In this document: positions 17,903-26,686 of the stretch, piece after piece | How the letters are laid out: the number at the start of each line of letters is the position of its first letter | How positions within the stretch are numbered: the first letter of the stretch is position 1 | From: Gemmataceae bacterium | GTDB taxonomy: Bacteria; Planctomycetota; Planctomycetia; Gemmatales; Gemmataceae | DNA: 64,000 nt | Assembly (NCBI GenBank): GCA_022842245.1 | Contig: JALHPZ010000003.1 | Coordinates: 1-64,000 of the forward strand | Reading direction: 5' to 3' | Made by a program: the position numbers and the translations under genes | The notes under the pieces: model-generated | Told to the model about the DNA's origin: nothing | The model's database searches: none | Seen by the model: only the letters and a program-made list of their open reading frames with translations

Positions 17903-19324
17903 ATGACGATTTTTTCTGGAAGGAGAGGCGGACGACGGTGCAGCCCCGTGGTGTGCTTACTGATCATCGGGGGCATCCTGATCACCTCAAAATCGCAACT
18001 GTCGGCTCAGGAGGATCCGGGCGGGAAGAGCACCGTCGAGAAAACCGGGACCAGAAACGAAGAAAAAGCGACCACGGAGTCGCTGTTCCCCCCAAAAGCG
18101 GAACCCGAGTTCGAGTTCCCGCTCAAAGCCGTGTACAAGGACGGATTCGGCCTCAGATCTTCCGACGACCAGTTTCAGTTGCGGATGCGGTTTCTGACAC
18201 AGATCGACGGGAAGGTGTTCACCCCGACGTTCCAGGAGCCGGCTCGCAGCGGGATGTATGTGCCTCGCTTCAGAACGTATTTTGAGGGCCAACTGAAGGA
18301 CGGACTGGAATACGAACTGTCACTCCAGCGTAGCGTCGAAGGTTCTTTCGATCTCTTGGATGCGAACGTCAATCTCGGCAAGCACGAGTGGTTTCAAGTC
18401 CGGATCGGTCGATCTCTAACGCCGTACAGCTATACCTGGTATGACCACTTGGAACAGTATTACATTACCCCGGAACGCGGTCTTGTGCCTCTGAATTTTG
18501 GCCTGGCTCGTCAGGTTGGGGTCATCATTCACGGGGTAATCAACAAAAAGCTTGAGTATGCGGCTGGCCCGACGTTTGGTCATCTCGCCGGACTCGCCGA
18601 CCAGAATTCGACGCGGGAGGGGGTCGGGTATCTGAACTACCGCCCGTTTCTGGACGGCCCCGAGGACGCGTTCTTCAAGTACCTGAACGTCGGGGGGTCC
18701 ATCGCCCTCGGCCTCACTGCCTATCCGACCGCACCGCTCCCGCTGAGGACATCCATCCAGACCTCGGAGAACGACGAGGCCGCCCGTGCCGCGTCCACAC
18801 AGTTCCTGGAGTTTAACCGCGGCGTGGTGTGGGACGGGGGACGCCGGCAGGGGGCACTGCACGTCGCGAATTACGCCGGACCGCTTTCGGTCGAAGCAGA
18901 GGTCTTTGCCCTGAGTTTTCAGACCCGTCGGGACGAGAGCAGCTCTGCGGTCCGGCTCCCAGTCGTCGGCTTTGATGCGACAGCCTCGCTGTTCCTCACC
19001 GGGGAGCGCGTGACCGGGCGGGGACCGGTCGAGCCACTCGCGCCGGTCGGACGCGGCATTGGGGCTTTTGAGGTATTCGGCCGGTACTCGGCCATCAACA
19101 TCGGCGACCAGGTGTTCACCGCAGGGCTGGCGGACGAGGCGGACTGGACCCGCCGCGTCGGGATGACCGACATCGGATTCAACTGGCACCCCAACCGATT
19201 CGTAAAATTCACATTCGACTGGCAGCACGCCATGTTCGCAACACCGATCCTGTTGAACCAATCCACCGGCCGACATGGAAGGTCCACAGACCTCTTCTGG
19301 ATGCGGTGCCAACTCTTTTTCTAG
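17903..19324 (+). CDS. OprO/OprP-type outer-membrane porin
   Basis: A 473-residue protein with a signal peptide (about 14-36) and a Lys/Glu-rich linker. From about residue 60 it has the phosphate-selective-porin pattern: KDGFGLRSSDDQFQLRMR, PRFRTYFEGQLKDGLEYELS, WFQVRIGRSLTPYS, and alternating strands to the terminal CQLFF, where the last Phe is the usual barrel-assembly signal. ATG 17903 starts the leader; the frame extends upstream to 17714 without such content. It lies downstream of the Crp/Fnr gene with a 285-base gap. Confidence 0.82.
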   Translation: MTIFSGRRGGRRCSPVVCLLIIGGILITSKSQLSAQEDPGGKSTVEKTGTRNEEKATTESLFPPKAEPEFEFPLKAVYKDGFGLRSSDDQFQLRMRFLTQIDGKVFTPTFQEPARSGMYVPRFRTYFEGQLKDGLEYELSLQRSVEGSFDLLDANVNLGKHEWFQVRIGRSLTPYSYTWYDHLEQYYITPERGLVPLNFGLARQVGVIIHGVINKKLEYAAGPTFGHLAGLADQNSTREGVGYLNYRPFLDGPEDAFFKYLNVGGSIALGLTAYPTAPLPLRTSIQTSENDEAARAASTQFLEFNRGVVWDGGRRQGALHVANYAGPLSVEAEVFALSFQTRRDESSSAVRLPVVGFDATASLFLTGERVTGRGPVEPLAPVGRGIGAFEVFGRYSAINIGDQVFTAGLADEADWTRRVGMTDIGFNWHPNRFVKFTFDWQHAMFATPILLNQSTGRHGRSTDLFWMRCQLFF

Positions 19325-19418
19325 TACCACCTTCGATCAACTTTCCCACCCGTCAACCTGAAAGCCTGATGGATCCGGAGAGCGAAAAAACCGCCCCAAA
19401 CCCGAGTCATATCACGGG

Positions 19419-20417
19419 TCAATACTTAAGCACGTAGGCGGGGGAACGGCTGAGTCGATCGCGGTTACGGATGTAGGTGAGGGTGGTCCGCGGGTCGGCG
19501 TGGCCGGCGAAGTCTTGCAGGTCCACGATGTCCGCCCCCCGCTCGCGGGCGGTGGTCAGGGCCGTCACCCGGAATGAGTGGGCGGTCACGTTTGGGTCGA
19601 GGCCGAGTTTGCGGACGTACCGTTCGACGAGGTATTGGAGGCCGCGGCGGGAGAGCGGGGAAGGGAGGAACCCGTCCTTGCCCTGACCACGGGCGGTCTT
19701 CAGCGGACGGAACAACGGCCCATCCGTCGCCCCGTCACTAACGACAGCCAGCCACGCTTCGAGTCGCTCAACCGCTTCTGGGTGAAGCGGCATCCGTCGC
19801 TCCTTGCCGCCCTTGCCGCGTACTTCCAGAACGTGATGCCCGCCGCTCCGCTTGTAGTCGCCGACGCGGAGGCGCGAAACCTCGCCGACACGACAGCCGG
19901 TGAACGCGAGGACGGCCAGAATCGCTCGGTCCCGCAGACCCTCCGGCGTGTCGGCCGTCGGGAAGTCGAGCAGCATGCGACAGTCTTCCGGGGACAGGGC
20001 CACGGTCTTGCCGTCCCGCGGCACAGCCGGGGCGGCGACAAACGCAGTGTCGGCCGGGTTCGCCCCGGTGTACCCGTACTTGCGGAGGTAGCCGAACAGG
20101 CTGCGGACCACCGACAGTTTGCGGCTGATCGCCGTGTTCGTCAAACCGCGTTCGAGCAGGCGGTCTCGCCACGCCGAGACCATTCCTGGTCGGACCAGTG
20201 CGAGTTTCTCCCATTCGTCGCCGGGCACACCCGCGAAGTCGAGGAACTGGAACAGGTCCCGCGAATAGCCGTCCCGGGTCTCCGCAGACGGCGAGCGGGT
20301 GAGCCACGCCTCCATCGCCTCGCCGAGTCGACGGCGGAGGTCGAGCAGGTCGGTGGATTCCGGTTTCTGAAAGGACGGGGCTTGGTCGACGAGTCGGGTC
20401 CGGGTGGTGATGTCCAT
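19419..20417 (-). CDS. Tyrosine recombinase/integrase
   Basis: A 332-residue XerC/D-type integrase with a SAM-like core-binding domain (about 25-115) and a catalytic domain. The catalytic residues are in FTGCRVGEVSRL (Arg), RGKGGKERRMP (Lys), HSFR (His and Arg), GHADPRTT (His) and the Tyr in LTYIRNRDR. I chose ATG 20417 (MDITTRTRL); an upstream ATG at 20585 overlaps the stop of a small membrane gene and would add 56 poorly conserved-looking residues. It marks the left part of the mobile island. Confidence 0.88.
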   Translation of the reverse strand: MDITTRTRLVDQAPSFQKPESTDLLDLRRRLGEAMEAWLTRSPSAETRDGYSRDLFQFLDFAGVPGDEWEKLALVRPGMVSAWRDRLLERGLTNTAISRKLSVVRSLFGYLRKYGYTGANPADTAFVAAPAVPRDGKTVALSPEDCRMLLDFPTADTPEGLRDRAILAVLAFTGCRVGEVSRLRVGDYKRSGGHHVLEVRGKGGKERRMPLHPEAVERLEAWLAVVSDGATDGPLFRPLKTARGQGKDGFLPSPLSRRGLQYLVERYVRKLGLDPNVTAHSFRVTALTTARERGADIVDLQDFAGHADPRTTLTYIRNRDRLSRSPAYVLKY

Positions 20418-20581
20418 GGCAAATCCGTGCGAGGTTTCCGGCACGTTAGCACGATCTTTCACATCGCGCAAAGTGAGTTTCACGACCCGAACGGTCACGG
20501 TGGGAGGGCGGCTGTCCCGTCGAAATTCCCTGTGTTCAGCCGGAGCAACGGATGGCCCCGTCCAGGGGCCGACTTGTCCGG

Positions 20582-20695
20582 TCATTTCAGCAAAGTCTTA
20601 GCCAGGAATAGCAGGACAATCAGCAGGGCCAGATCGGGCGCGTGGTAGGCGAAGCCCAGAATCCCGAGGGTCAGGCTGTAGCAAACGAACATCAT
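20582..20695 (-). CDS. Very small membrane protein
   Basis: A 37-residue frame starting ATGATG at 20695 and made of two hydrophobic stretches (FVCYSLTLGILGFAYHA and LALLIVLLFLAKTLL). Its TGA overlaps an ATG in frame with the integrase. The composition is right for a real small membrane protein, but there is no family support. It lies between the integrase and the small mobile-element genes. Confidence 0.4.
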   Translation of the reverse strand: MMFVCYSLTLGILGFAYHAPDLALLIVLLFLAKTLLK

Positions 20696-20754
20696 GGGTG
20701 GTCTCTCCAATTGGAGAGGCCCGGTGGTGCGGCGGGCCTGAAGGAAAACCGGTG

Positions 20755-21036
20755 TCAGTAGTCGTCCGGCAGGAGGACGGTCGTGGCGGTTCGATCGGCC
20801 TCGGTGAGCACCCAGAAGGTGGTCCCGGTGGCCGACTGGTAGACCGACAGCAACCGCTCCCCGGACCTCACGGCGTCGTCGTTGGCGGCCCGGTCGCCCG
20901 GGTCCACCTCGCCCCAGTCGCCCGAGGTGTGGCGGCGGAGCGCAGCGGCGATATCCAAGGGCGACACCGCCGCGAGCGCCGCGGGCGTGGCCACGGTCCG
21001 GCCGAGGGGCACGAACGGCGGTCTCGGAGGAGTCAT
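20755..21036 (-). CDS. Small protein of the plasmid/ICE-associated type
   Basis: A 93-residue protein with the pattern GRTVATPAAL, RRHTSGDWGEVDPGDRAAND, and WVLTEADRTATTVLLPDDY at the end. I know this arrangement from small proteins on plasmids and integrative elements, function unknown. ATG 21036 lies 14 bases after the stop of the next upstream gene, so the small genes here form one unit. Confidence 0.7.
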   Translation of the reverse strand: MTPPRPPFVPLGRTVATPAALAAVSPLDIAAALRRHTSGDWGEVDPGDRAANDDAVRSGERLLSVYQSATGTTFWVLTEADRTATTVLLPDDY

Positions 21037-21050
21037 GGATTCCTCCGGGG

Positions 21051-21326
21051 TTACTTCTCGGCCGCGGCCGGGTTCTCGTAGATCCAGACCATCGCCAAGT
21101 CGGCGACCTTGCCCACGAGCGGCAGGTCGTCGCGGCCGAAGCTCGACGAGTCCTTCCACTTGTCCGCCTTGTCCTTGTAGAGCCGGCTGATCTGGACGTT
21201 GTAGCGGGGGCCGTTCTCCGTCTCGTTCAGCCAGACGGCGGCGCGGATGCGGCCGAGGCGGACTTCGTGGACCGGCTTCGCCTTGTCCGCGTGGCCCTTC
21301 TTCGGGTCTTGCTTGGTAGTCGTCAT
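21051..21326 (-). CDS. Small mobile-element hypothetical protein
   Basis: A 91-residue, strongly charged protein: basic N terminus (TKQDPKKGHADKAKP) and then a beta-rich body (RLGRIRAAVWLNETENG, RYNVQISRLYKDKADKWKDS, SFGRDDLPLVGKVADLAMVWIYE). The pattern occurs in plasmid and phage hypotheticals. A nucleic-acid-binding role is possible but not shown. Confidence 0.7.
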   Translation of the reverse strand: MTTTKQDPKKGHADKAKPVHEVRLGRIRAAVWLNETENGPRYNVQISRLYKDKADKWKDSSSFGRDDLPLVGKVADLAMVWIYENPAAAEK

Positions 21327-21358
21327 CGAACGAATCCTCGGTGGGTGTGGGAACGGGG

Positions 21359-21730
21359 TCAGGAACAGAACGGGCATCGCCGGGCGACGTGCGCGGGTGC
21401 CGGTTCGAGGTGCGGGTCCACCGCGACGGTCGAGGCGGGGGCGTCGTAGTCCCCCGCCAGCACCGACCAGATCAGGTCGAGCGCGTTCTCGTAGCTCCTG
21501 AAGCCCAGGGTCAGCGAGGCGACCTGGACGAACCGCCCGCCCGGTGACGTCGGACGCTTGACCACCGCGTAGTCGGTGGACCCGTCCTCCGGCAGCGAGT
21601 CGTTCAGGAACAGGTAGCCGCCGACGGTGAAGGCCGTGCAGGCCGGCCACGTCCGGCGGGTCACGAGCAAGGCCACGGCTTCGGGCGTCCCCTCCGGGCG
21701 AACGCACCACGTTCGGTCGTCGTGGAACAT
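21359..21730 (-). CDS. Hypothetical protein on the island
   Basis: A 123-residue protein from ATG 21730 (MFHDDRTWCVRPEG). It ends with a Cys-rich tail (RRCPFCS), which could be half of a metal site. No family recognised. It lies 32 bases ahead of the 91-residue gene and 14 bases after the DUF1419-type gene. Confidence 0.6.
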   Translation of the reverse strand: MFHDDRTWCVRPEGTPEAVALLVTRRTWPACTAFTVGGYLFLNDSLPEDGSTDYAVVKRPTSPGGRFVQVASLTLGFRSYENALDLIWSVLAGDYDAPASTVAVDPHLEPAPAHVARRCPFCS

Positions 21731-21744
21731 GAGCGTGCCCTCCC

Positions 21745-22089
21745 TCAGCCCGAGGTCAGGGGGATGCGGGCGACCCGGCAGAACTGCCGGGTCTCGGCTT
21801 CGTCGAGTTGGCGGCAGAAGTACTGCCGGCCGTGCGGGGTGTTGGCCGCCCAGAACAGGTGGAGCTGGTCGGACCCTTCGCCGAAGGCGTAGCCCCCGTC
21901 GCCCATCCACCGGGGCGGCAGCACGTCGAGGAAGTGGTCGTAGGTCTCGCCGGCCACCTCACAGACGCGGCCGAACAGGGTCGTGCGGGCAATCATCGCG
22001 GACCACCCTTCGGGGTCGGGCCGCGGAACGGGTTCGCCGATCTTGAGTCGGGCGACGAACACGCCCAGGTTGGTCGTCGTCGCGGTCAT
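21745..22089 (-). CDS. DUF1419-type protein
   Basis: A 114-residue protein. YDHFLDVLPPRWMGDGGYAF (about 50-69), FWAANTPHGRQYFCRQL (about 79-95) resemble DUF1419, a family of small plasmid-borne proteins of unknown function. It is the first of four small minus-strand genes with gaps of 14-32 bases. Confidence 0.65.
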   Translation of the reverse strand: MTATTTNLGVFVARLKIGEPVPRPDPEGWSAMIARTTLFGRVCEVAGETYDHFLDVLPPRWMGDGGYAFGEGSDQLHLFWAANTPHGRQYFCRQLDEAETRQFCRVARIPLTSG

Positions 22090-22320
22090 GGCGACGCCTC
22101 CAAGAGGTCAGGAATGGGGAAATGGAAAACCGAAATGCACCACCGGTCTCCACGCGCGAGGGGTCGCCCGCGGAGTCGGCGTGAACTGCGTCTTCAAGAC
22201 GGGTGAGGGAAAGAGCGGTGCGGCCGGAGGGACGAGTAGCACACCCGGCCGGCGGAAATCAAACCAGTCGCGGGTGGGGAATCCGAACCGGTGCGACCCA
22301 GGGCCGCATCGTGTCTGGTC

Positions 22321-23066
22321 ATGGACGAGCAGCGCGACAAAGCGGCGGCAGTCCCGCCGACGGCCGACCCGGTGTGGGAGGGGCTGGACATCCTGGCCGA
22401 GGCCGTCGAACGCTACCGGCCGGTCAAGGTGTTCGCCCTGTTCTCCGGCGGACACGACTCCCTCTGCTCGACCCACCTGGCCGGCCGGTCGCCCCGGTTC
22501 GACGGGTGCGTCCACATCGACACCGGGATCGGCATCGAGGAGACGCGGGCGTTCGTCCGGGCCACCTGCCGGGCGCACGGCTGGCCGCTGGCCGAGTACC
22601 GCCCGCCGGTGCCGTACGAGGAGATCGTCCTCCGCTGGGGGTTCCCCGGCCCGGCCGGGCGCACGCTCATCTACAACCGGCTGAAGGAGCGGTGCCTCCG
22701 CCAACTCGGCCGGGACCACAAGACCAAGCGGTCGGACGCGATCCTGCTCGTCACCGGCATCCGCCGGCAGGAGAGCCGGCGGCGGATGCCGGTGACGAGC
22801 CGGTACAGAAGAAAGACGGCCGGGTGTGGGTGGCCCCGCTCCTGAACTGGTCGCACGAGGACAAACATGCCTACCTGGACGCCCACCTCCTGCCACGCAA
22901 CCCGGTGGTGGAGAAACTCTGCATGTCCGGCGAGTGCCTGTGCGGGGCGTTCGCTCGGAAGGGGGAACTGGACGAGATCGCGTTCTGGTACCCCGAGACC
23001 GCCGCCCGCATCCGGGCGCTCGAAGTTCGGGCAGCGGAAGCCGGGGTGCCGTGCCGGTGGGGGTAA
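22321..23066 (+). pseudogene. PAPS-reductase-like ATP-pyrophosphatase, frameshifted
   Basis: The first part (22321 to about 22785) carries the PP-loop motif LFSGGHDSL near residue 40 and the helix that follows. The rest continues in another frame from about 22788: WVAPLLNWSHED, LPRNPVVEKLCMSGECLCGAFA, then a stop at 23066. Joining the two gives a full-length relative of phosphoadenosine phosphosulfate reductase/DndC-like enzymes. The switch lies at about 22786-22792, where one added base would restore frame. It is either a broken gene or a sequence error. Confidence 0.75.
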
Positions 23067-23613
23067 CCGCCGGCTGCGGGGAAGCGATTGGCACCGGCCC
23101 CGACGGTCGGCCTGTACTGGTCCTGCGGCGTCAAGAAGGCCGGTGAGGACGACTGGTGAGAGCGTGTTGGGGTCGTGCTGTTTGCTGAAGGTCATTCCTT
23201 CCACCGAAGGGTGGAGATGAACTGCGTCAGCCGTCGCCGTCGGTCGTCATCGGGGTTCATAGCCCCGCGCCCCGATGACGACCGATGGTGACGGCTCCTC
23301 GCGTGGGCTGCCTGGGCGGGCGTGTGTCCCCCTTGTCAGCCTGAACCGGAGGGAGTCGGAGGGGTTTGACGCCTCGTGTCGTTCACCGGAGTCGTCGCCG
23401 TCTGCACCGCTCTCGATTCGGGTGGGCGGCTTGAAAGTCCCATCGGATTCGTGCTAATCGGGCGTCTGTTCCGTTCGCCCTTTCCCACCGCCCGTCCGGT
23501 AGATGACTTCCCCGACTTCACGACCGCCCGACTCGGAGGGCCGGTCGAGAGGCCGGTGGTGCAACACGTTTTGGTTTCTCACCCCTGTTCCTGTTCCCTT
23601 CCGAGGATTCGTC
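23067..23613. other. Gene-free stretch with a long inverted repeat
   Basis: About 550 bases between the PAPS-like gene and the DUF932 gene. Frames across it look like shadows. Its main feature is the inverted repeat at 23231-23294. Confidence 0.5.
23231..23294. repeat. 25-bp inverted repeat with a perfect 15-bp core
   Basis: The inner 15 bases (23241-23255) match 23270-23284 perfectly as reverse complement, with a 14-base loop. The outer 10 bases (23231-23240 and 23285-23294) match at 8 of 10. It is on the mobile island ahead of DUF932. It could be a transfer-origin arm, protein site or terminator. Confidence 0.85.
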
Positions 23614-24645
23614 ATGACGAAGCAAAATCTCACCCGCGCGAGCGGGGAACTGTTCCGCCGCGCGCCGGACGAACGGTTCCCGTCGCTCGACGCCCTCCTC
23701 ACCCACTGCCGGCGGGAGAAGGACGAGTCGGCCGACCGCTGGGTGTCGCCGTCGCAACTCGTCCCCGAAGCCACCCCCGACAGGCGGTTCGGCCTGCGGG
23801 CCGGGAGCGACGGCCCGTTCGCGCTCAACGACTGGAGCTTCGGTCAACTGTGCGGGCTGGCCAAGGTCGGCAAGGAGACGGTCAACCGGCTCACGCCGGA
23901 TACGGCGGCGCGAGCGTTCCGCGAGACGCTGCCCGGCGGCACCAAGCCCCTGCAACTGCTCACCCGCGGCGACGGCATCCGGTCGGTCCACGGGACGGCG
24001 TACACCCGGCTGCACAACGCCGACCTGGTCGGGATGCTCAAGGAGTACGCGACCGACTTCACGCCGCCCCAGGCCGGGTTCAACGGGGCGACCGGCCTCT
24101 ACTGCGGGGAGCAAGACCTGTTCGCCTTCCTCATCGACCCGGCTGGCTGGGCGGAGATCGACGGGGAGGCGTTCGCTCCGGGGTTCTTCGTGTGGAACTC
24201 GGAGGTGGGCAAGCGGTCGGTCGGCGTCCAGACGTTCTGGTTCCAGAAGGTGTGCGCCAACCACATCGTCTGGGACGCGGTCGAGGTGATCGAGTTCGCC
24301 CGCAAGCACACGGCCCGGGTCGGCACGGCGTTGGACGACATCCGCCGGCACGTCGAAGCCCTCGTGGCCAAGCGGGACGAGCGGCGGGACGGGTTCGCGG
24401 CGGTGATCAAGAAGGCGATGCGGGAGCAACTCGGCAGCGACGCCGAGGAAGTGATGAAGGCACTGGCCAAGCACGGCCTGAGCCGCGGGCTGGCGAAGCA
24501 GGCGGTCGAGATGGTGGCCGGCGGACGGTTCACGATCTTCGCCCTGGTGGACGCGCTGACGCGGCTGGCCGGGCAGGTGGAATACGCCGGCGACCGGGCG
24601 GCCCTGGACGTTCAGGCCGGGAGCTTGCTCGCCCTAGCCGCGTGA
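23614..24645 (+). CDS. DUF932 (plasmid/phage-type) protein
   Basis: A 343-residue protein with the DUF932 pattern: ALNDWSFGQLCGLAKVGKETVNRL (about 69-92), SVHGTAYTRLHNADLV (about 122-137), GFFVWNSEVGKRSVGVQTFWFQKVCANHIVWDA (about 190-222). DUF932 proteins are common on plasmids, phages and integrative elements and lack a known function. ATG 23614 (MTKQNLTRASG) is 7 bases after CGAGGA; the 37 codons upstream are not similar to the family. Confidence 0.88.
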   Translation: MTKQNLTRASGELFRRAPDERFPSLDALLTHCRREKDESADRWVSPSQLVPEATPDRRFGLRAGSDGPFALNDWSFGQLCGLAKVGKETVNRLTPDTAARAFRETLPGGTKPLQLLTRGDGIRSVHGTAYTRLHNADLVGMLKEYATDFTPPQAGFNGATGLYCGEQDLFAFLIDPAGWAEIDGEAFAPGFFVWNSEVGKRSVGVQTFWFQKVCANHIVWDAVEVIEFARKHTARVGTALDDIRRHVEALVAKRDERRDGFAAVIKKAMREQLGSDAEEVMKALAKHGLSRGLAKQAVEMVAGGRFTIFALVDALTRLAGQVEYAGDRAALDVQAGSLLALAA

Positions 24646-24805
24646 CGATCGATGTGAGCCGACGGCGGACCGCTCCCGGTCAGGCCGCCCCGATAGACGC
24701 GAGAGGTTGGTCCCTGCACCACCGCCCTCTCGCCCATGATCCTTCGACTCTGTTGCCGCGGCCCTCTGCCGCGGCGATTCCCGATTCCATCACAAGGACA
24801 TCACG

Positions 24806-25129
24806 ATGAAGACGTACACCGGGCACCGGACGGAGGATGGCTGCGCCGTCACGGTGACGGACGGCACCGGCAAGCGCGGCCTCGACCCGCGGTTCGACCT
24901 GCGGACGCACTCGTTGACGGGGTTCGAGTGGGGCTACGGCGGGAGCGGGCCGGCGCAACTGGCGCTCGCCCTCGCGGCCGACGTGCTGGGGGACGACGAG
25001 GCTGCCCTGGACGTGTATCAGAGGCTCAAGTTCCGCGTCGTCGGCCGACTGCCGGCGGACGGCTGGGCGCGGACAGAGGCCGAACTCGCCGAGGCGATTC
25101 GCGGACTTCGACGAGCGGACGGCGAGTGA
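24806..25129 (+). CDS. DUF6166-type protein
   Basis: A 107-residue protein. GYGGSGPAQLALALAADVLGDDEAALDVYQRLKFRVVGRLP (about 49-89) is the DUF6166 pattern, known mainly from mobile elements and of unknown function. An AAGGA motif lies 10-14 bases ahead of the start. It is 160 bases after DUF932 on the same strand. Confidence 0.75.
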   Translation: MKTYTGHRTEDGCAVTVTDGTGKRGLDPRFDLRTHSLTGFEWGYGGSGPAQLALALAADVLGDDEAALDVYQRLKFRVVGRLPADGWARTEAELAEAIRGLRRADGE

Positions 25130-25302
25130 TGCGTGCTGCCCACGCAGCGTAGGTTCGGCCGGCGGAGGTTTCATCGCACCACCGGCCGGACGCGCTCCGG
25201 GGCTTCGGCCCCCTCTTCGGAATTGCCTTCCGTTGTCGGCAGAGTATGGAACCCTGGAAGAATTGCCTTTCACCACCGTCTTCGGGTGTGCGAGGATTCA
25301 GC

Positions 25303-25617
25303 ATGGGCGAGGAGATCGGGTTTCCACAGACGCTCACCGCCCTCGCCGGGCAAATCGGCGAGCTGCACGAGCGCGCCGTCGCGGAGTATTCTCTCGTCGT
25401 GGAGGACATTCTGCGGGCTGGAGACCGCGACCCGCGGCGGATCGAACGCACCCTGGACGGGCTGCTCGACTTTTGCGGGCACGCGGCGATCCTCCAACTC
25501 TTTCGCCGGCTGTGCCGCCACTACTCCGGAATCGACCTCGCGGCGGCCGTCGGCTACGTCCAGGCGTATCGGGAACTGTACGGCGAACGAGAGCCCGATT
25601 CGGTGGGCGGCGTGTGA
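25303..25617 (+). CDS. Hypothetical helical protein on the island
   Basis: A 104-residue, mainly helical acidic protein from ATG 25303 (MGEEIGFPQTL). It has RIERTLDGLLDFCGHAAILQLFRRLCRHY near 45-75. No family recognised. The frame can start earlier (25246), but that part looks non-coding. Confidence 0.55.
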   Translation: MGEEIGFPQTLTALAGQIGELHERAVAEYSLVVEDILRAGDRDPRRIERTLDGLLDFCGHAAILQLFRRLCRHYSGIDLAAAVGYVQAYRELYGEREPDSVGGV

Positions 25618-25673
25618 ACGAGAAGACAACAGTTGCTGATGCGTCCGACGCCACCTGCTTTACCCGATTCGCT

Positions 25674-25689
25674 ACCCAATTCATTGGGT
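25674..25689. repeat. 7-bp palindrome with an extra half-copy
   Basis: ACCCAAT/ATTGGGT around TC, followed 2 bases later by TACCCAATTC again. It lies between two convergent genes and may be a terminator or protein site. Confidence 0.4.
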
Positions 25690-25775
25690 CGTACCCAATT
25701 CGTCCGTGAGCCTCCACCAGTGGACTTGCTGACCCCGGCCGAGGCATTGCACCTGTTCTTCGGCCCTCAAATTCT

Positions 25776-26369
25776 TCAACGTTCTCCGGACCCGATCGAC
25801 GCTAACCCCCGGACGGGATCGGCCGAGTCGATGAACACGGTCGGCACGCCGCGGGCAAGCCAGACGTGCGGGTTCGCTCTGAAGAACTCGACCCCCGCTG
25901 CGGCCGCCTCGTCGGCCCGGACGCGGAGGACGACTCCCCCGCCTTTCGCCGTCAAGACTTGGGCCGCGTAGTCCGGGTCCGTCGTGAGGTGGACGAACGC
26001 CCGGTTCATCGGCCGGAGGCCGGTCGTCAGGACCGCGTCCACGGCATCGACCGAGGTGCCGTGCAAGAGGACGGGCGGCGGTGTTCGCCGTTCCCCCGGC
26101 GAACCGAGAGCGACACTGTGGCCGTAGCGGGCGCGAACGAGTCCGTCCCGGACCTCGAACCTCTCGGGGTCGATGTCGCGGATCGCGTCTTCGACCTGCT
26201 GTCGGTCAATAGTAGCCCAGTCGTAGTGGCTGAACCGGATGCCGACGACGAGTTCGTCCAGGCCGGCGAACCCGTCGTCGTCCAGGGCGACGCCGAACCG
26301 GAGCGGGTGGTGCCGTAGTGCGAACGCCAGCACACGGACGAGCCGTTGCGGTTCGGGTTCTTCGGTCAT
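25776..26369 (-). CDS. kptA: RNA 2'-phosphotransferase Tpt1/KptA
   Basis: KptA moves an internal 2'-phosphate from RNA to NAD, giving ADP-ribose cyclic phosphate. The 197-residue protein has the N-terminal winged-helix part (LAFALRHHPLRFGVALDDDGF near 14-34) and the ADP-ribosyl-transferase part: RARYGHS (about 78-84), LLHGTS (about 100-105), RAFVHLTTD (about 123-131), and VWLARGVPTVFI (about 168-179). All four active-site regions are present. Its presence inside a mobile island is unusual. The 89-residue gene upstream ends 15 bases ahead of it. Confidence 0.9.
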   Translation of the reverse strand: MTEEPEPQRLVRVLAFALRHHPLRFGVALDDDGFAGLDELVVGIRFSHYDWATIDRQQVEDAIRDIDPERFEVRDGLVRARYGHSVALGSPGERRTPPPVLLHGTSVDAVDAVLTTGLRPMNRAFVHLTTDPDYAAQVLTAKGGGVVLRVRADEAAAAGVEFFRANPHVWLARGVPTVFIDSADPVRGLASIGSGER

Positions 26370-26384
26370 GTCATCGCCCGCGGG

Positions 26385-26654
26385 TCAGTGGAGTGTGGAG
26401 TGCGGCTCGTCGCCGGGAACGATGCGGCCCATGTCCTTCGCGCACCGGTCCAGCAGGAGCAGGGCTTCCCGCCGGTAGCCGTTCCGGAACAGGGTCTGGA
26501 CGCGGTCGGCGTCCGCATCGCCCAGCACGGCCCAGAAGCCGACACGCCGCCCGCGACCCGCCCAGCTTTCGACGAGCCACAAGGTGTCGGCCCGCTCCGG
26601 TTGGAGGACGGCGAGACCGTGTGGGGAGGCGACTCCGACGTAGGCTTTCAGCAT
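26385..26654 (-). CDS. Small protein paired with KptA
   Basis: An 89-residue protein, start ATG 26654. It has beta-strand-like VGVASPHGLAVLQPE and then RVGFWAVLGDADADRVQTLFRNGYRREALLLL. No family recognised. It is 15 bases upstream of kptA and very likely co-transcribed; it may be a partner or substrate-recognition protein, which is a guess. Confidence 0.6.
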   Translation of the reverse strand: MLKAYVGVASPHGLAVLQPERADTLWLVESWAGRGRRVGFWAVLGDADADRVQTLFRNGYRREALLLLDRCAKDMGRIVPGDEPHSTLH

Positions 26655-26686
26655 CCCGCTTCCCTACCACGGTTCGCCGGCCCGGT

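Noticed and set aside
19325..19418. Left att site of the island
   Set aside because: I looked for the tRNA-Ser 3' end sequence here and elsewhere in 167-27900 and did not see a copy.
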